Assembly: GCA_028825055.1 (NCBI GenBank)
Contig: JAPKAW010000089.1
Location: forward strand, 1 to 7,187
Direction: 5' to 3'
DNA length: 7,187 bases
DNA from: Flavobacteriales bacterium
GTDB lineage: Bacteria > Bacteroidota > Bacteroidia > Flavobacteriales_D > Sanyastnellaceae
Notes under the pieces: generated by a model
Databases searched by the model: none
What the model saw: only the letters and a program-made list of their open reading frames with translations
Told to the model about the DNA's origin: nothing
In this document: positions 1 to 7,182 of the stretch, piece after piece
Position numbering within the stretch: the stretch's first letter is position 1
Layout of the letters: each line of letters starts with the position of its first letter
Made by a program: the position numbers and the translations under genes

Positions 1-565
1 AGCCAGGAGCCGATTCAATTTCCGGAAGAAACAGGGTCTGAACTGAATCCACAATTACCGCTCCAGGCCTATTTTCTTCCAACTCCTTCAGGACCTCCTG
101 AACGTTGGTTTCGGGTAAAATGTAAAGGTTCGGAGGAACTGTTCCCAAGCGTTCAGCACGCATTCGCACCTGCTCTGGACTTTCCTCGCCCCCGACATAG
201 AGGACCCGTTCCATATTCACAGCCATTTGCAGTACCGCCTGCAACATCAAAGTGGACTTACCAATTCCCGGTTCACCACCTAAAAGCACCACACCTCCTG
301 GCACCACACCTCCACCCAAAACCCGATCCAACTCGTGATCGCCCGATGATTGACGGTCCACATCCAAAACTTCCACGTCGGCCAGAGGCCGCGCCATGAC
401 TTTTTGCATCCCCGCCGGCATACGGCGTTCGTGAACCACCGTAGAGGTATTCACCGTAAAGGACTCCAGTGTGTTCCAAGATTTACACCCGGGACATTTT
501 CCGACCCATTGGACCGATTCATGCCCACAGGCAGAACAGGAGTAGTGAGTTTTTGCCTTCGCCAC
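1..565 (-). CDS. radA: DNA repair protein RadA, N-terminal part (runs off left edge)
   Basis: RadA (Sms) is a RecA-related ATPase that acts in the cytoplasm on recombination intermediates, promoting branch migration and DNA unwinding. I translated this frame by hand from a GTG at 565-563. Seen: a four-cysteine zinc finger (C10, C13, C24, C27) in the family context, with QWVGKCPGCKSW following the first pair; a Walker A motif GGEPGIGKST at residues 96-105; the GGEES segment at 125-129; and a Walker B-like AVIVDSVQT at 169-177. The family is usually about 450 residues, so about 40% is present; the KNRFG motif and Lon-like domain lie outside the window. The GTG is well supported: an in-frame TGA at 574-572 lies three codons upstream, no other start fits before the zinc finger, and it gives the usual MAKxKT-like N-terminus. 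That TGA is the stop of the upstream secreted-protein gene, leaving a 6-base gap. No clear Shine-Dalgarno is visible, so co-transcription and perhaps translational coupling are inferred. Confidence 0.95.
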   Translation of the reverse strand, partial: MAKAKTHYSCSACGHESVQWVGKCPGCKSWNTLESFTVNTSTVVHERRMPAGMQKVMARPLADVEVLDVDRQSSGDHELDRVLGGGVVPGGVVLLGGEPGIGKSTLMLQAVLQMAVNMERVLYVGGEESPEQVRMRAERLGTVPPNLYILPETNVQEVLKELEENRPGAVIVDSVQTLFLPEIESAPG

Positions 566-571
566 CCAGAC

Positions 572-3500
572 TCAATCTCTTAAGAGCGTCACCGTTCCGG
601 CATGATCAATGCCGTTGGGCAAAATCATAGTGTACCAATACGTTCCCGTTTCCTCATTGTTCGGGCGCCACGCATCTTCGTTCTTGTAGTCATTGCTCGA
701 GTACACCAGTTGTCCCCAACGGTTGTAAACACGGAGATTCACATCGTCATATACCTCCAGCCCTGTGATTTGAAACGACTCGTTCATGTCATCTCCATAA
801 TCCGGCGTAAAGACATTCGGAATGACCAATTCACACCAGTCAATTAACACCTCCCACTCTTGACGAATTCCGCCAACAGCACATGGATTGATAGCCGACC
901 CCGTAAGTGTAATTCCGTATCCCCAGCAGTCGTCAGGCAACATAGAACTCACTACCATAACACCATCTGTTGGCTCTTCGAAATACACGAACTCACCGTT
1001 GCAGTCAAACCACCATTCGTATTCTCCAGCGCCAACAGAACCCAAATCGAATTCATATTCCACTTCAGGACACATGGTTAAAAACGGCTCCTCCAAGATG
1101 GGTTCAGCAGCAATTGTTGGAGGAATCCCGATAAAGAGGTAAGAGCAAACGGTATTCGTTGCACAACCAAAAGGGTCTGTGTAATCCAGACAGAAGACCT
1201 CTCCGTCATACACTCCATTGTTGTCAACCAACCACGTAGCGTCCGTGGAGCCATCAGGCCAAACTACCGTATAGCCTTCCGGTAAATCTGGAACAACGAC
1301 AGCCGTCGAACCTCCTAAACAATCCACTGTATTGTCTTCTAAAGGCGCAGGGATTTCACCTACAATTGTAATCTCCGCACAGGCTTCACCCTGACCACAT
1401 AAATTACTGACTTCCACACAAAACTCTCCCGTTGAAACTGCGGTATACTCTTGTGCGATCTCCCCGGGAATCAAGCCTCCATCAATGTACCATTCGAATT
1501 CCAAATCCGGCGTGTCTGGGCTTGTAGGGTCTAAGTAAACCGTTCCTCCCTCGCAGAGACTTTCATCATCCAGGCTAGGCTCAGGGGTGTACTGCGAATA
1601 GAGCGGCAAGGACGCTTGCGCTGAACCACATCCGTTGGTAATCGTGACCGATGCATTGTACGTCGTCGTGTTGGAAAAAGAGAACGTGTTCTCCGTAACA
1701 CCATCCGTTCCCGGTGCTGACCAGTTGATGTTTGCCGTTCCGCCAATATCCGTGATGTCTGCAAAGACCGTCGTTTCATCTCCATCACACAGCAAGTCTT
1801 GCATTGTTACCAAGCTGACTTCCGGTTCCTCTGTAATTTCAATGTCGAAGCAATAGTCCGTTTGGCATACTTCTTCCGTGAAGCAGATCTCATACAACCC
1901 ATAATCAGACGGGTAGAACGTCGCGTCGTATTCATTTGTGTTCGAAAAGCTCCACGGCACTGGCCCTGAAAGGCAACTCCATGTTCCAATCGCAGGTTCA
2001 GCATTGCACTCCGAAGGTCCACTATAAATAGTGCCCGCCGCGAGGTCTGATATCTGTGTCGCGTTTAAAAAACCACAATTGTACACCGACACCGACAAGA
2101 CATCCGTGTCAATAGAACTGTCTTCATAGAAAATGATTTCAATTTCATCCGCTGCAGCGATGTCATACGTGTGTTGGGTGAAATCATCCGGAGACGTTAA
2201 GATGCCGACCGACTCTCCATTGATAATCAACTCCAAATAACTTCCTCCCCAACCTGACTCTTCATTGGAACTCATATACACGAGTAAAGCCCCCTCTGTC
2301 GGACTCGAATAGCCCCCTTCAAAAACAACCTCATCTGGAATACCATCACAGAAAGCATCCAGTTCAACTTCCGGAATATAGGATCCGATGGTCTCGATAA
2401 TAAAGACACGCTGTCCTTGGCATCCTTCGTTGTTAGTGATAAGCAAGCGGTACGTTCCTGCGGTTAATTCCGCATTCATTCCATTGTCCGCAATCACCTC
2501 ACCTCCCAGACCATTCCAATCGGCATCCCATTGGTAAATATCATACTCTGGCTGCTCCGTTGGGTCTACTGTGACAATCGCTGTTTGACCAACGCAAACC
2601 GCAGGCGGGTCGATGACGACGTCCGGCAAGAAATAAGGCGACTGATCGATGAAGAAGTATTCAACCGTTTCGCATTGCGCGATTTGCCCTGTGACAAAAA
2701 AGTTCCCGCCAAACACGTAGGTGTTGGTGTCACCCACATTTCCATTGGACCAGATGATCTCGTCAAAATCTCCCGTTGCTGTAATCGTAGCCTCACCCCC
2801 TGCGCAAATGCTCATATTGCCTTCAAGTGACAATTCAGGAATCGCAATATCCAACACCTCAACAATGAATGTCACCTCCGTCGTTGCTGCAGGACTGCCG
2901 TCGTCTGTTGCCGAAATGGTGACTTCATGAATGCCCAAATTGGCGGCATCCCCCACGAAAACACCTGTCACATTGCCCGTTGATCCATTTGTTGCGGTAA
3001 ACGTCCACCCTGGAGCATCCGTCACGACCATGGTAATTACTTGGTCAATCTCAGGGGCCAAAAAGCTCAAGTCGACATCGAACTCATTGCCTTGACACAG
3101 AACAATGGTATCGCATCCCAAATTGTTCGAAGGAAGTGGCGGGGTGTTGCCCGATGTCACCGCAGCATCCATGTTGAATACTTTATAGTCCAACCAATTG
3201 ACACCGTCCTGGTCTTCGTCTCCAGCGCCATAAGGACCGTTGTAATCATCAGTCAAGAAATTGAACCGTCCGTACTGCAAGTGGTCGCCCGTTGCAGGAG
3301 CATCGTCAAGCCCAACCGTAGCAGGTCCATCTCCACAACATCCACCTGAACCTCCAACGTCACCATGCGCCCAGTTCATATCCAAATAACACATCTGTGT
3401 GTTAGAGCCATCAGGCAAAATAACGCCTTCAGTAGGCGTAATAATGATCTGGTACGAGTTGATTAGATCATCGTGGTTGTTGTAATAACCGACATCAACA

Positions 3501-4150
3501 AAATTGATAAAAACCGCATCCTGGTCAATTTTGTAGTAAATGTCTCCAGAAGCGCGATAATCAGAATCAGCCCAAAAACCGGCTACTTGTGCCACCAAAT
3601 TGACTGTATTTGGAAATTCCTCCGGTGTCCAATCAATTAAATAATCGCCAAACGAAATAGAGCCTTTTGAATTGATGTAAATCGCATCGTATTCCGTTCC
3701 ATAAAAATCAAAGGTCCAAGGCAGCTGCAATGGGCCAATTGAACAATCTACGTTGGCACCAGCACCAGCAGTAAAGTCCCAATCAAATGTCGTGATTTGC
3801 TCGTACGTATCATCAGGCTCAATCCAGCAGTCGCATCCACCCGGTTGGTTTTGACGCATCGCTTTACGCTCTTGAATCAACTCTACATTTTCTTTCTTCC
3901 AAGCCTCCTTCGACTCATTCAAGATCACTCGAGCATCCCGCTCATTGTAATCTTCTGAATTTCGCATGACGGACCATTCATCACGCGTCATATTCAATAC
4001 AGCCCCTTTGAAAGATTTGTATTTGTTTAGTATTCCCTGCGCGCTTTGTTCTTGAAACTTCGGCGAAGAAGCTTCCTCAATGCTCTGTGAAAAAGCCACT
4101 TGAACACTCAAAAAAGCAAAGGCGAATATCAGAATGATGCGACGACTCAT
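572..4150 (-). CDS. Large secreted multidomain protein: nidogen-like domain, Ig-like modules, CHU_C-type T9SS sorting domain
   Basis: Probably a cell-surface or released adhesin-like protein of 1192 residues; its ligand cannot be told from sequence. Seen, in order: a Sec signal peptide (RR, hydrophobic core 5-19, likely cleavage AFS|Q at 21/22, no lipobox cysteine); a charged K/R/E-rich segment about 23-104; a GGCDCW motif at 104-109; a nidogen (NIDO)-like domain about 116-295 (LPWTFDFYG, INSKGSISFG, AGFWADSDYR, ATVGLDDA); a cadherin/HYR-like beta-sandwich about 343-434 with ATDDGSP; Ig-like modules about 436-590; a different beta-sandwich about 596-695; more Ig-like modules about 700-1105; and a C-terminal domain 1108-1192 with PNVFTP, VYNRWGQLVY, W, and GTYWY. 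That last domain matches the gliding-motility-associated/CHU_C family, which directs export and surface attachment by type IX secretion. There are 34 cysteines, an even number consistent with disulfides. Residues 324-1155 contain no lysine. The start is fixed by the signal peptide. No enzyme motif was recognised. Domain edges are approximate. Confidence 0.93.
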   Translation of the reverse strand: MSRRIILIFAFAFLSVQVAFSQSIEEASSPKFQEQSAQGILNKYKSFKGAVLNMTRDEWSVMRNSEDYNERDARVILNESKEAWKKENVELIQERKAMRQNQPGGCDCWIEPDDTYEQITTFDWDFTAGAGANVDCSIGPLQLPWTFDFYGTEYDAIYINSKGSISFGDYLIDWTPEEFPNTVNLVAQVAGFWADSDYRASGDIYYKIDQDAVFINFVDVGYYNNHDDLINSYQIIITPTEGVILPDGSNTQMCYLDMNWAHGDVGGSGGCCGDGPATVGLDDAPATGDHLQYGRFNFLTDDYNGPYGAGDEDQDGVNWLDYKVFNMDAAVTSGNTPPLPSNNLGCDTIVLCQGNEFDVDLSFLAPEIDQVITMVVTDAPGWTFTATNGSTGNVTGVFVGDAANLGIHEVTISATDDGSPAATTEVTFIVEVLDIAIPELSLEGNMSICAGGEATITATGDFDEIIWSNGNVGDTNTYVFGGNFFVTGQIAQCETVEYFFIDQSPYFLPDVVIDPPAVCVGQTAIVTVDPTEQPEYDIYQWDADWNGLGGEVIADNGMNAELTAGTYRLLITNNEGCQGQRVFIIETIGSYIPEVELDAFCDGIPDEVVFEGGYSSPTEGALLVYMSSNEESGWGGSYLELIINGESVGILTSPDDFTQHTYDIAAADEIEIIFYEDSSIDTDVLSVSVYNCGFLNATQISDLAAGTIYSGPSECNAEPAIGTWSCLSGPVPWSFSNTNEYDATFYPSDYGLYEICFTEEVCQTDYCFDIEITEEPEVSLVTMQDLLCDGDETTVFADITDIGGTANINWSAPGTDGVTENTFSFSNTTTYNASVTITNGCGSAQASLPLYSQYTPEPSLDDESLCEGGTVYLDPTSPDTPDLEFEWYIDGGLIPGEIAQEYTAVSTGEFCVEVSNLCGQGEACAEITIVGEIPAPLEDNTVDCLGGSTAVVVPDLPEGYTVVWPDGSTDATWLVDNNGVYDGEVFCLDYTDPFGCATNTVCSYLFIGIPPTIAAEPILEEPFLTMCPEVEYEFDLGSVGAGEYEWWFDCNGEFVYFEEPTDGVMVVSSMLPDDCWGYGITLTGSAINPCAVGGIRQEWEVLIDWCELVIPNVFTPDYGDDMNESFQITGLEVYDDVNLRVYNRWGQLVYSSNDYKNEDAWRPNNEETGTYWYTMILPNGIDHAGTVTLLRD

Positions 4151-4230
4151 GAACTCATTTTTTCGTTTTGAATAGTGACAATTTCTGGATTTCGCATGTC
4201 AAATGCAAATAAAAAAAGGCACGTAGGGTG

Positions 4231-4238
4231 TAAATATA
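4231..4238 (-). promoter_or_regulatory. Weak candidate -7 element for the secreted-protein gene
   Basis: Read on the minus strand, these bases are TATATTTA, one base off the Bacteroidota TAnnTTTG consensus and about 80 bases upstream of the ATG at 4150. No TTTG-like -33 element is visible at the expected distance, so the call is tentative. It touches a 13-bp inverted repeat at 4238-4250 that could hold a regulator. Confidence 0.2.
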
Positions 4239-4250
4239 ATGCATTGCATT
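4238..4250. repeat. 13-bp inverted repeat in the divergent intergenic region
   Basis: AATGCA-T-TGCATT is a perfect inverted repeat with a one-base centre, followed by GCG so that TGCAT/TTGC also repeats in tandem. It sits in the 176-bp region between two divergent genes and upstream of both, next to the candidate -7 element on the minus strand. An operator role is possible, but a short AT-rich palindrome can arise by chance. Confidence 0.35.
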
Positions 4251-4276
4251 GCGTGTTTGAACTCTCTTAACACCCA

Positions 4277-4310
4277 TCTGAAAAACACAGCCTGTATAGG
4301 TGTATTTTTG
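4277..4310 (+). promoter_or_regulatory. Probable lepA promoter, Bacteroidota type
   Basis: TATTTTTG at 4303-4310 is an exact match to the Bacteroidota -7 consensus TAnnTTTG. The best -33 candidate is TCTG at 4277-4280, 22 bases upstream; it is a degenerate version of TTTG, so this half is weak. Transcription would start near 4315-4318, giving a leader of only about 10 bases before the lepA ATG at 4327. This explains why the in-frame GTG at 4300 is unlikely to be used. The match is seen; the activity is inferred. Confidence 0.5.
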
Positions 4311-4326
4311 CACCACATTTCAAAGA

Positions 4327-6117
4327 ATGAAACGCACACGAAATTTCTGCATCATCGCCCACATTGACCATGGGAAGAGCACGCTCGCTGACCGACTCCT
4401 GCATTTGACGGGGACCATTTCGGACCGCGAGTTGCAGGAGCAAACCTTGGATGACATGGACATCGAGCGTGAACGCGGAATCACGATCAAAAGCCATGCG
4501 ATTCAAATGCTGTATACGGCAGATAATGGTGAGGAGTATGTGTTCAACCTGATTGATACGCCTGGTCACGTTGATTTCAGCTATGAGGTTTCTCGTTCGA
4601 TTGCGGCATGCGAAGGAGCGCTGCTCATCGTAGACGCAACTCAAGGCATTGAGGCTCAAACGATTTCAAATCTCTATCTCGCCCTGGATCATGACTTGGA
4701 AATCATTCCCGTGCTGAACAAAATGGATTTGGACTCCGCTGACCCTGAGGTGGTAGGAGATCAGATTGTTGATTTGATCGGCTGCACTCTGGATGACATC
4801 ATCCCCGCGAGTGGAAAATCAGGCATGGGTGTTGCCGAAATTCTTGAGGCCGTCGTGACACGCATTCCAGCTCCTAAAGGAGATCCAGACGGACCGTTTC
4901 AGGCCATGGTTTTTGACAGTGTTTACAACCCTTTCCGAGGTATTATTGCCTACTTCCGTATTCTAAACGGAACGATTAAGAAAGGTGATTTGGTGAAATT
5001 CTTTGCTACCGAAAATGAGTACACAGCCGATGAAATCGGTATTCTCGGACTCGATCTAAAACCGCGTAAGGAGCTGTCTGCTGGAAACGTTGGTTATATT
5101 ATTTCAGGCATCAAAAATGCCAAAGAAGTGAAGGTTGGCGACACACTCACGAAGAAAGAGAATCCTTGCTTAACCGCAGTTCGCGGATTCGAAGATGTTA
5201 AACCCATGGTTTTCGCAGGGATTTATCCTGTGGACACTGAGGACTACGAAGAGCTCCGCGCTTCTATGGACAAGCTGCAGCTGAACGACGCTTCGTTGGT
5301 GTACGAACCAGAATCTTCCGCTGCCCTTGGTTTTGGCTTCCGCTGTGGGTTTTTGGGTATGCTGCACATGGAGATTATCCAAGAGCGGCTAGAGCGTGAA
5401 TTCGACATGACCGTCATTACGACAGTCCCGAACGTTAGCTATCACGCCTATGTGAAGGCCGGTGAAATGCTCGTTGTGAACAACCCGTCTGATTTGCCTG
5501 AACCCAATCATTTGGAGCGTGTTGAGGAGCCCTTTATCAAGGCGCAGGTGATCACAAAATCAGAATACATCGGACAAGTCATGAACCTTTGCATCGAAAA
5601 GCGAGGGATTCTTTTGAACCAGGTGTATTTGACCGCAGACCGTGTGGAGCTGTCATTCAGTATGCCTTTGGGTGAAATTGTCTTCGACTTCTATGATAAG
5701 CTCAAATCCGTGTCACGGGGATACGCATCATTTGATTACTTCCCTGACGAATACAAAGAATCTAAGCTGGTCAAGTTGGACATTATGCTCAACGGCGATC
5801 CCGTTGATGCTTTGAGCGCTTTGATTCACAAAGACAACGCGTTTGATTTGGGGAAACGTATTTGCTTGAAGCTAAAGGAGCTTATTCCTCGTCAACAGTT
5901 TATGATTGCACTTCAGGCCGGAATCGGAGCCAAAATCATAGCGCGCGAAACCATCAAGCCTGTCCGAAAGGATGTCACGGCCAAGTGTTATGGTGGCGAT
6001 ATTTCAAGGAAGCGAAAGTTGCTCGAAAAGCAGAAAAAAGGCAAGAAGCGCATGCGCCAAGTCGGCAATGTTGAAGTGCCTCAGTCTGCATTCTTAGCGG
6101 TTCTAAAGCTGGATTGA
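4327..6117 (+). CDS. lepA: Elongation factor 4 (LepA), ribosome-associated translational GTPase
   Basis: LepA/EF4 is a cytoplasmic GTPase related to EF-G that acts on the ribosome; proposed roles are back-translocation and support of initiation or 30S biogenesis. Seen, numbering from the ATG at 4327: G1 AHIDHGKST (11-19), G2 RGITI (50-54), G3 DTPGH (77-81), G4 NKMD (131-134) and a G5-position ASGK (161-164), where many LepA proteins have SAK. The C-terminus carries the LepA-specific basic tail (KKGKKRMRQVG...VPQSAFLAVL). The product is 596 residues, matching the usual size of about 600. The reading frame stays open to a GTG at 4300, but I reject that start: family members begin a few residues before RNFCIIAHIDHGKS, and the likely -7 promoter element (4303-4310) would lie inside the extended gene. 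No Shine-Dalgarno is visible before 4327. It is divergent from the secreted-protein gene and convergent with rlmN. No key residue appears missing. Confidence 0.98.
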   Translation: MKRTRNFCIIAHIDHGKSTLADRLLHLTGTISDRELQEQTLDDMDIERERGITIKSHAIQMLYTADNGEEYVFNLIDTPGHVDFSYEVSRSIAACEGALLIVDATQGIEAQTISNLYLALDHDLEIIPVLNKMDLDSADPEVVGDQIVDLIGCTLDDIIPASGKSGMGVAEILEAVVTRIPAPKGDPDGPFQAMVFDSVYNPFRGIIAYFRILNGTIKKGDLVKFFATENEYTADEIGILGLDLKPRKELSAGNVGYIISGIKNAKEVKVGDTLTKKENPCLTAVRGFEDVKPMVFAGIYPVDTEDYEELRASMDKLQLNDASLVYEPESSAALGFGFRCGFLGMLHMEIIQERLEREFDMTVITTVPNVSYHAYVKAGEMLVVNNPSDLPEPNHLERVEEPFIKAQVITKSEYIGQVMNLCIEKRGILLNQVYLTADRVELSFSMPLGEIVFDFYDKLKSVSRGYASFDYFPDEYKESKLVKLDIMLNGDPVDALSALIHKDNAFDLGKRICLKLKELIPRQQFMIALQAGIGAKIIARETIKPVRKDVTAKCYGGDISRKRKLLEKQKKGKKRMRQVGNVEVPQSAFLAVLKLD

Positions 6118-6121
6118 TCAA
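6114..6121. other. Palindrome formed by the abutting lepA and rlmN stop codons
   Basis: TTGATCAA contains the lepA TGA (6115-6117) directly followed by the reverse complement of the rlmN TGA (6118-6120). The two genes converge with zero intergenic bases. The flanks extend the symmetry (GG at 6111-6112 with CC at 6123-6124), so the rlmN transcript could form a small GATC-loop hairpin here; there is no T-tract after it in the rlmN direction. Confidence 0.9.
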
Positions 6122-7182
6122 CCCGCCTTAAACGCGTTTGATGGCGCATTTTTATTTGCCAACTGCCCGCAGGCTGCATCAATATCCTTGCCTCGTGAAC
6201 GACGAAGGTTCACGATGATATTGCAATCCTCCAAGAGTTTGACAAATTCATCGACCCGGTCAACCTTTGCCATTTGGAACTCCCCATCGTCAATCGGATT
6301 GTACTCGATGATGTTGACTTTACAAGGGACGTGTTTGCAGAATTGCACCAGTTCTCGCGCATCACTCAATTGGTCATTGAATCCATCAAAAATGATGTAC
6401 TCATACGTCACGCGCGTTCCTGTTTTTTCATGAAAATAGCGCAAAGAATCAGCAAGTGCTTCCAAGTTGTTGGATTCGTTGATGGCCATGATATGATTCC
6501 GCTTGGCATCGTTGGCAGCATGCAGCGACAAGGCCAAGTTGAATCGAACCTCATCATCTCCCAATCGCTTAATTGCTTTAGCGATCCCAGCCGTACTGAT
6601 GGTGACACGCTTCGGAGACATCCCGAGCCCGGGGTCTCCGCAGATCCGTTCAATCGATGTTAGCACAGAGCTATAGTTCAATAACGGCTCCCCCATCCCC
6701 ATGTACACAATATTGGAAAGCGGCTTGTTGTAATGCTCGTCAGCCAACCCTCGAATCACCTCCACTTGATCATAGATATCTCCAGCAGTGAGGTTTTTGA
6801 GGAGTTTAAGTTTACCAGTCGCGCAAAATTTACAGGCTAAACTACATCCCACTTGTGACGAGATACACGCCGTCATGCGCTTAGTCGTTGGAATCAACAC
6901 CCCCTCAACAACCTTATTTACGCCGACATCAAATGCACACTTGATTGTTCCATCACGGCTGACCTGTTGTTCGGCCAATCGTACCCGTGATAATTCAAAA
7001 CGCTCCCCGAGTAAACCGCGAAACGATTTTGACAAGTTGGTCATTTCATCAAACGAACCGGCCCCGTGCGTCCATATCCAATCTTCAAGCTGTCGCGAGC
7101 GAAATGGTTTTTCTCCCAATTCAGCGACTGCATTTTTGAGTTCTTCAGAACTCAATAGCCGTATGTCAGTTCGATCTGTCAT
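6118..7182 (-). CDS. rlmN: Dual-specificity 23S rRNA (A2503-C2)/tRNA (A37-C2) methyltransferase RlmN
   Basis: RlmN is a radical-SAM enzyme that methylates C2 of adenosine 2503 in 23S rRNA and A37 of some tRNAs in the cytoplasm. It uses a 4Fe-4S cluster, two SAM molecules and a methyl-carrying cysteine. Seen in the 354-residue product: the cluster motif C113-x3-C117-x2-C120 (GCSLACKFCATG); C106 in TACISSQVGC, seven residues before C113 as in E. coli (C118/C125); E93 (VVEGVLIP) at the position of the E. coli catalytic Glu105; MGMGEPLLN (161-169), which matches the GGE-type SAM-binding motif; STAG (196-199); SLHA (219-222); and C338 in AACGQL, equivalent to the methyl-carrying C355. All catalytic residues are therefore present, and the length fits the family. 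Cfr resistance enzymes share this fold, but the overall motifs fit RlmN better. The ATG at 7182-7180 is only 5 bases from the window edge, so an earlier start cannot be excluded. It ends directly against the lepA stop. Confidence 0.97.
   Translation of the reverse strand: MTDRTDIRLLSSEELKNAVAELGEKPFRSRQLEDWIWTHGAGSFDEMTNLSKSFRGLLGERFELSRVRLAEQQVSRDGTIKCAFDVGVNKVVEGVLIPTTKRMTACISSQVGCSLACKFCATGKLKLLKNLTAGDIYDQVEVIRGLADEHYNKPLSNIVYMGMGEPLLNYSSVLTSIERICGDPGLGMSPKRVTISTAGIAKAIKRLGDDEVRFNLALSLHAANDAKRNHIMAINESNNLEALADSLRYFHEKTGTRVTYEYIIFDGFNDQLSDARELVQFCKHVPCKVNIIEYNPIDDGEFQMAKVDRVDEFVKLLEDCNIIVNLRRSRGKDIDAACGQLANKNAPSNAFKAG
6124..6157 (+). terminator. Possible intrinsic terminator of lepA, inside the rlmN 3' end
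   Basis: On the plus strand, CGCC (6124-6127) pairs with GGCG (6143-6146). The stem continues through T6128-A6141, a T-G wobble and AAA/TTT (6130-6132 with 6137-6139), closing on the loop CGCG; T6142 is bulged. The stem is about 9 bp and is followed after CA by TTTTTATTT (6149-6157). It starts 7 bases after the lepA stop, the expected place. The stem is imperfect and the bases also encode the last residues of RlmN, so chance cannot be ruled out. Confidence 0.45.

Noticed and set aside
350..583. 77-codon plus-strand frame opposite radA
   Set aside because: The minus strand here clearly encodes the RadA zinc finger and ATPase start; the plus frame is a shadow.
572..4150. Possibility that the large protein is a toxin, protease or glycoside hydrolase
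   Set aside because: No catalytic motif was recognised in any module; all visible regions look like beta-sandwich or sorting domains.
4235..4240. TATAAT on the plus strand as a -10 box for lepA
   Set aside because: There is no TTGACA-like box 17 bases upstream, and the Bacteroidota-type TATTTTTG much closer to the start fits better.
4267..4659. 130-codon open frame on the minus strand opposite the start of lepA
   Set aside because: It lies antisense to the highly conserved GTPase domain of lepA and covers its promoter; its translation shows no recognisable domain. It is best explained as a shadow frame.
6130..6139. AAACGCGTTT as a stand-alone regulatory palindrome
   Set aside because: It lies within the rlmN coding end and is better explained as the tip of the candidate lepA terminator hairpin or as chance.
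6274..6663. 129-codon open frame on the plus strand opposite rlmN
   Set aside because: It is antisense to the conserved RlmN core, has no recognisable family features and no plausible start context.
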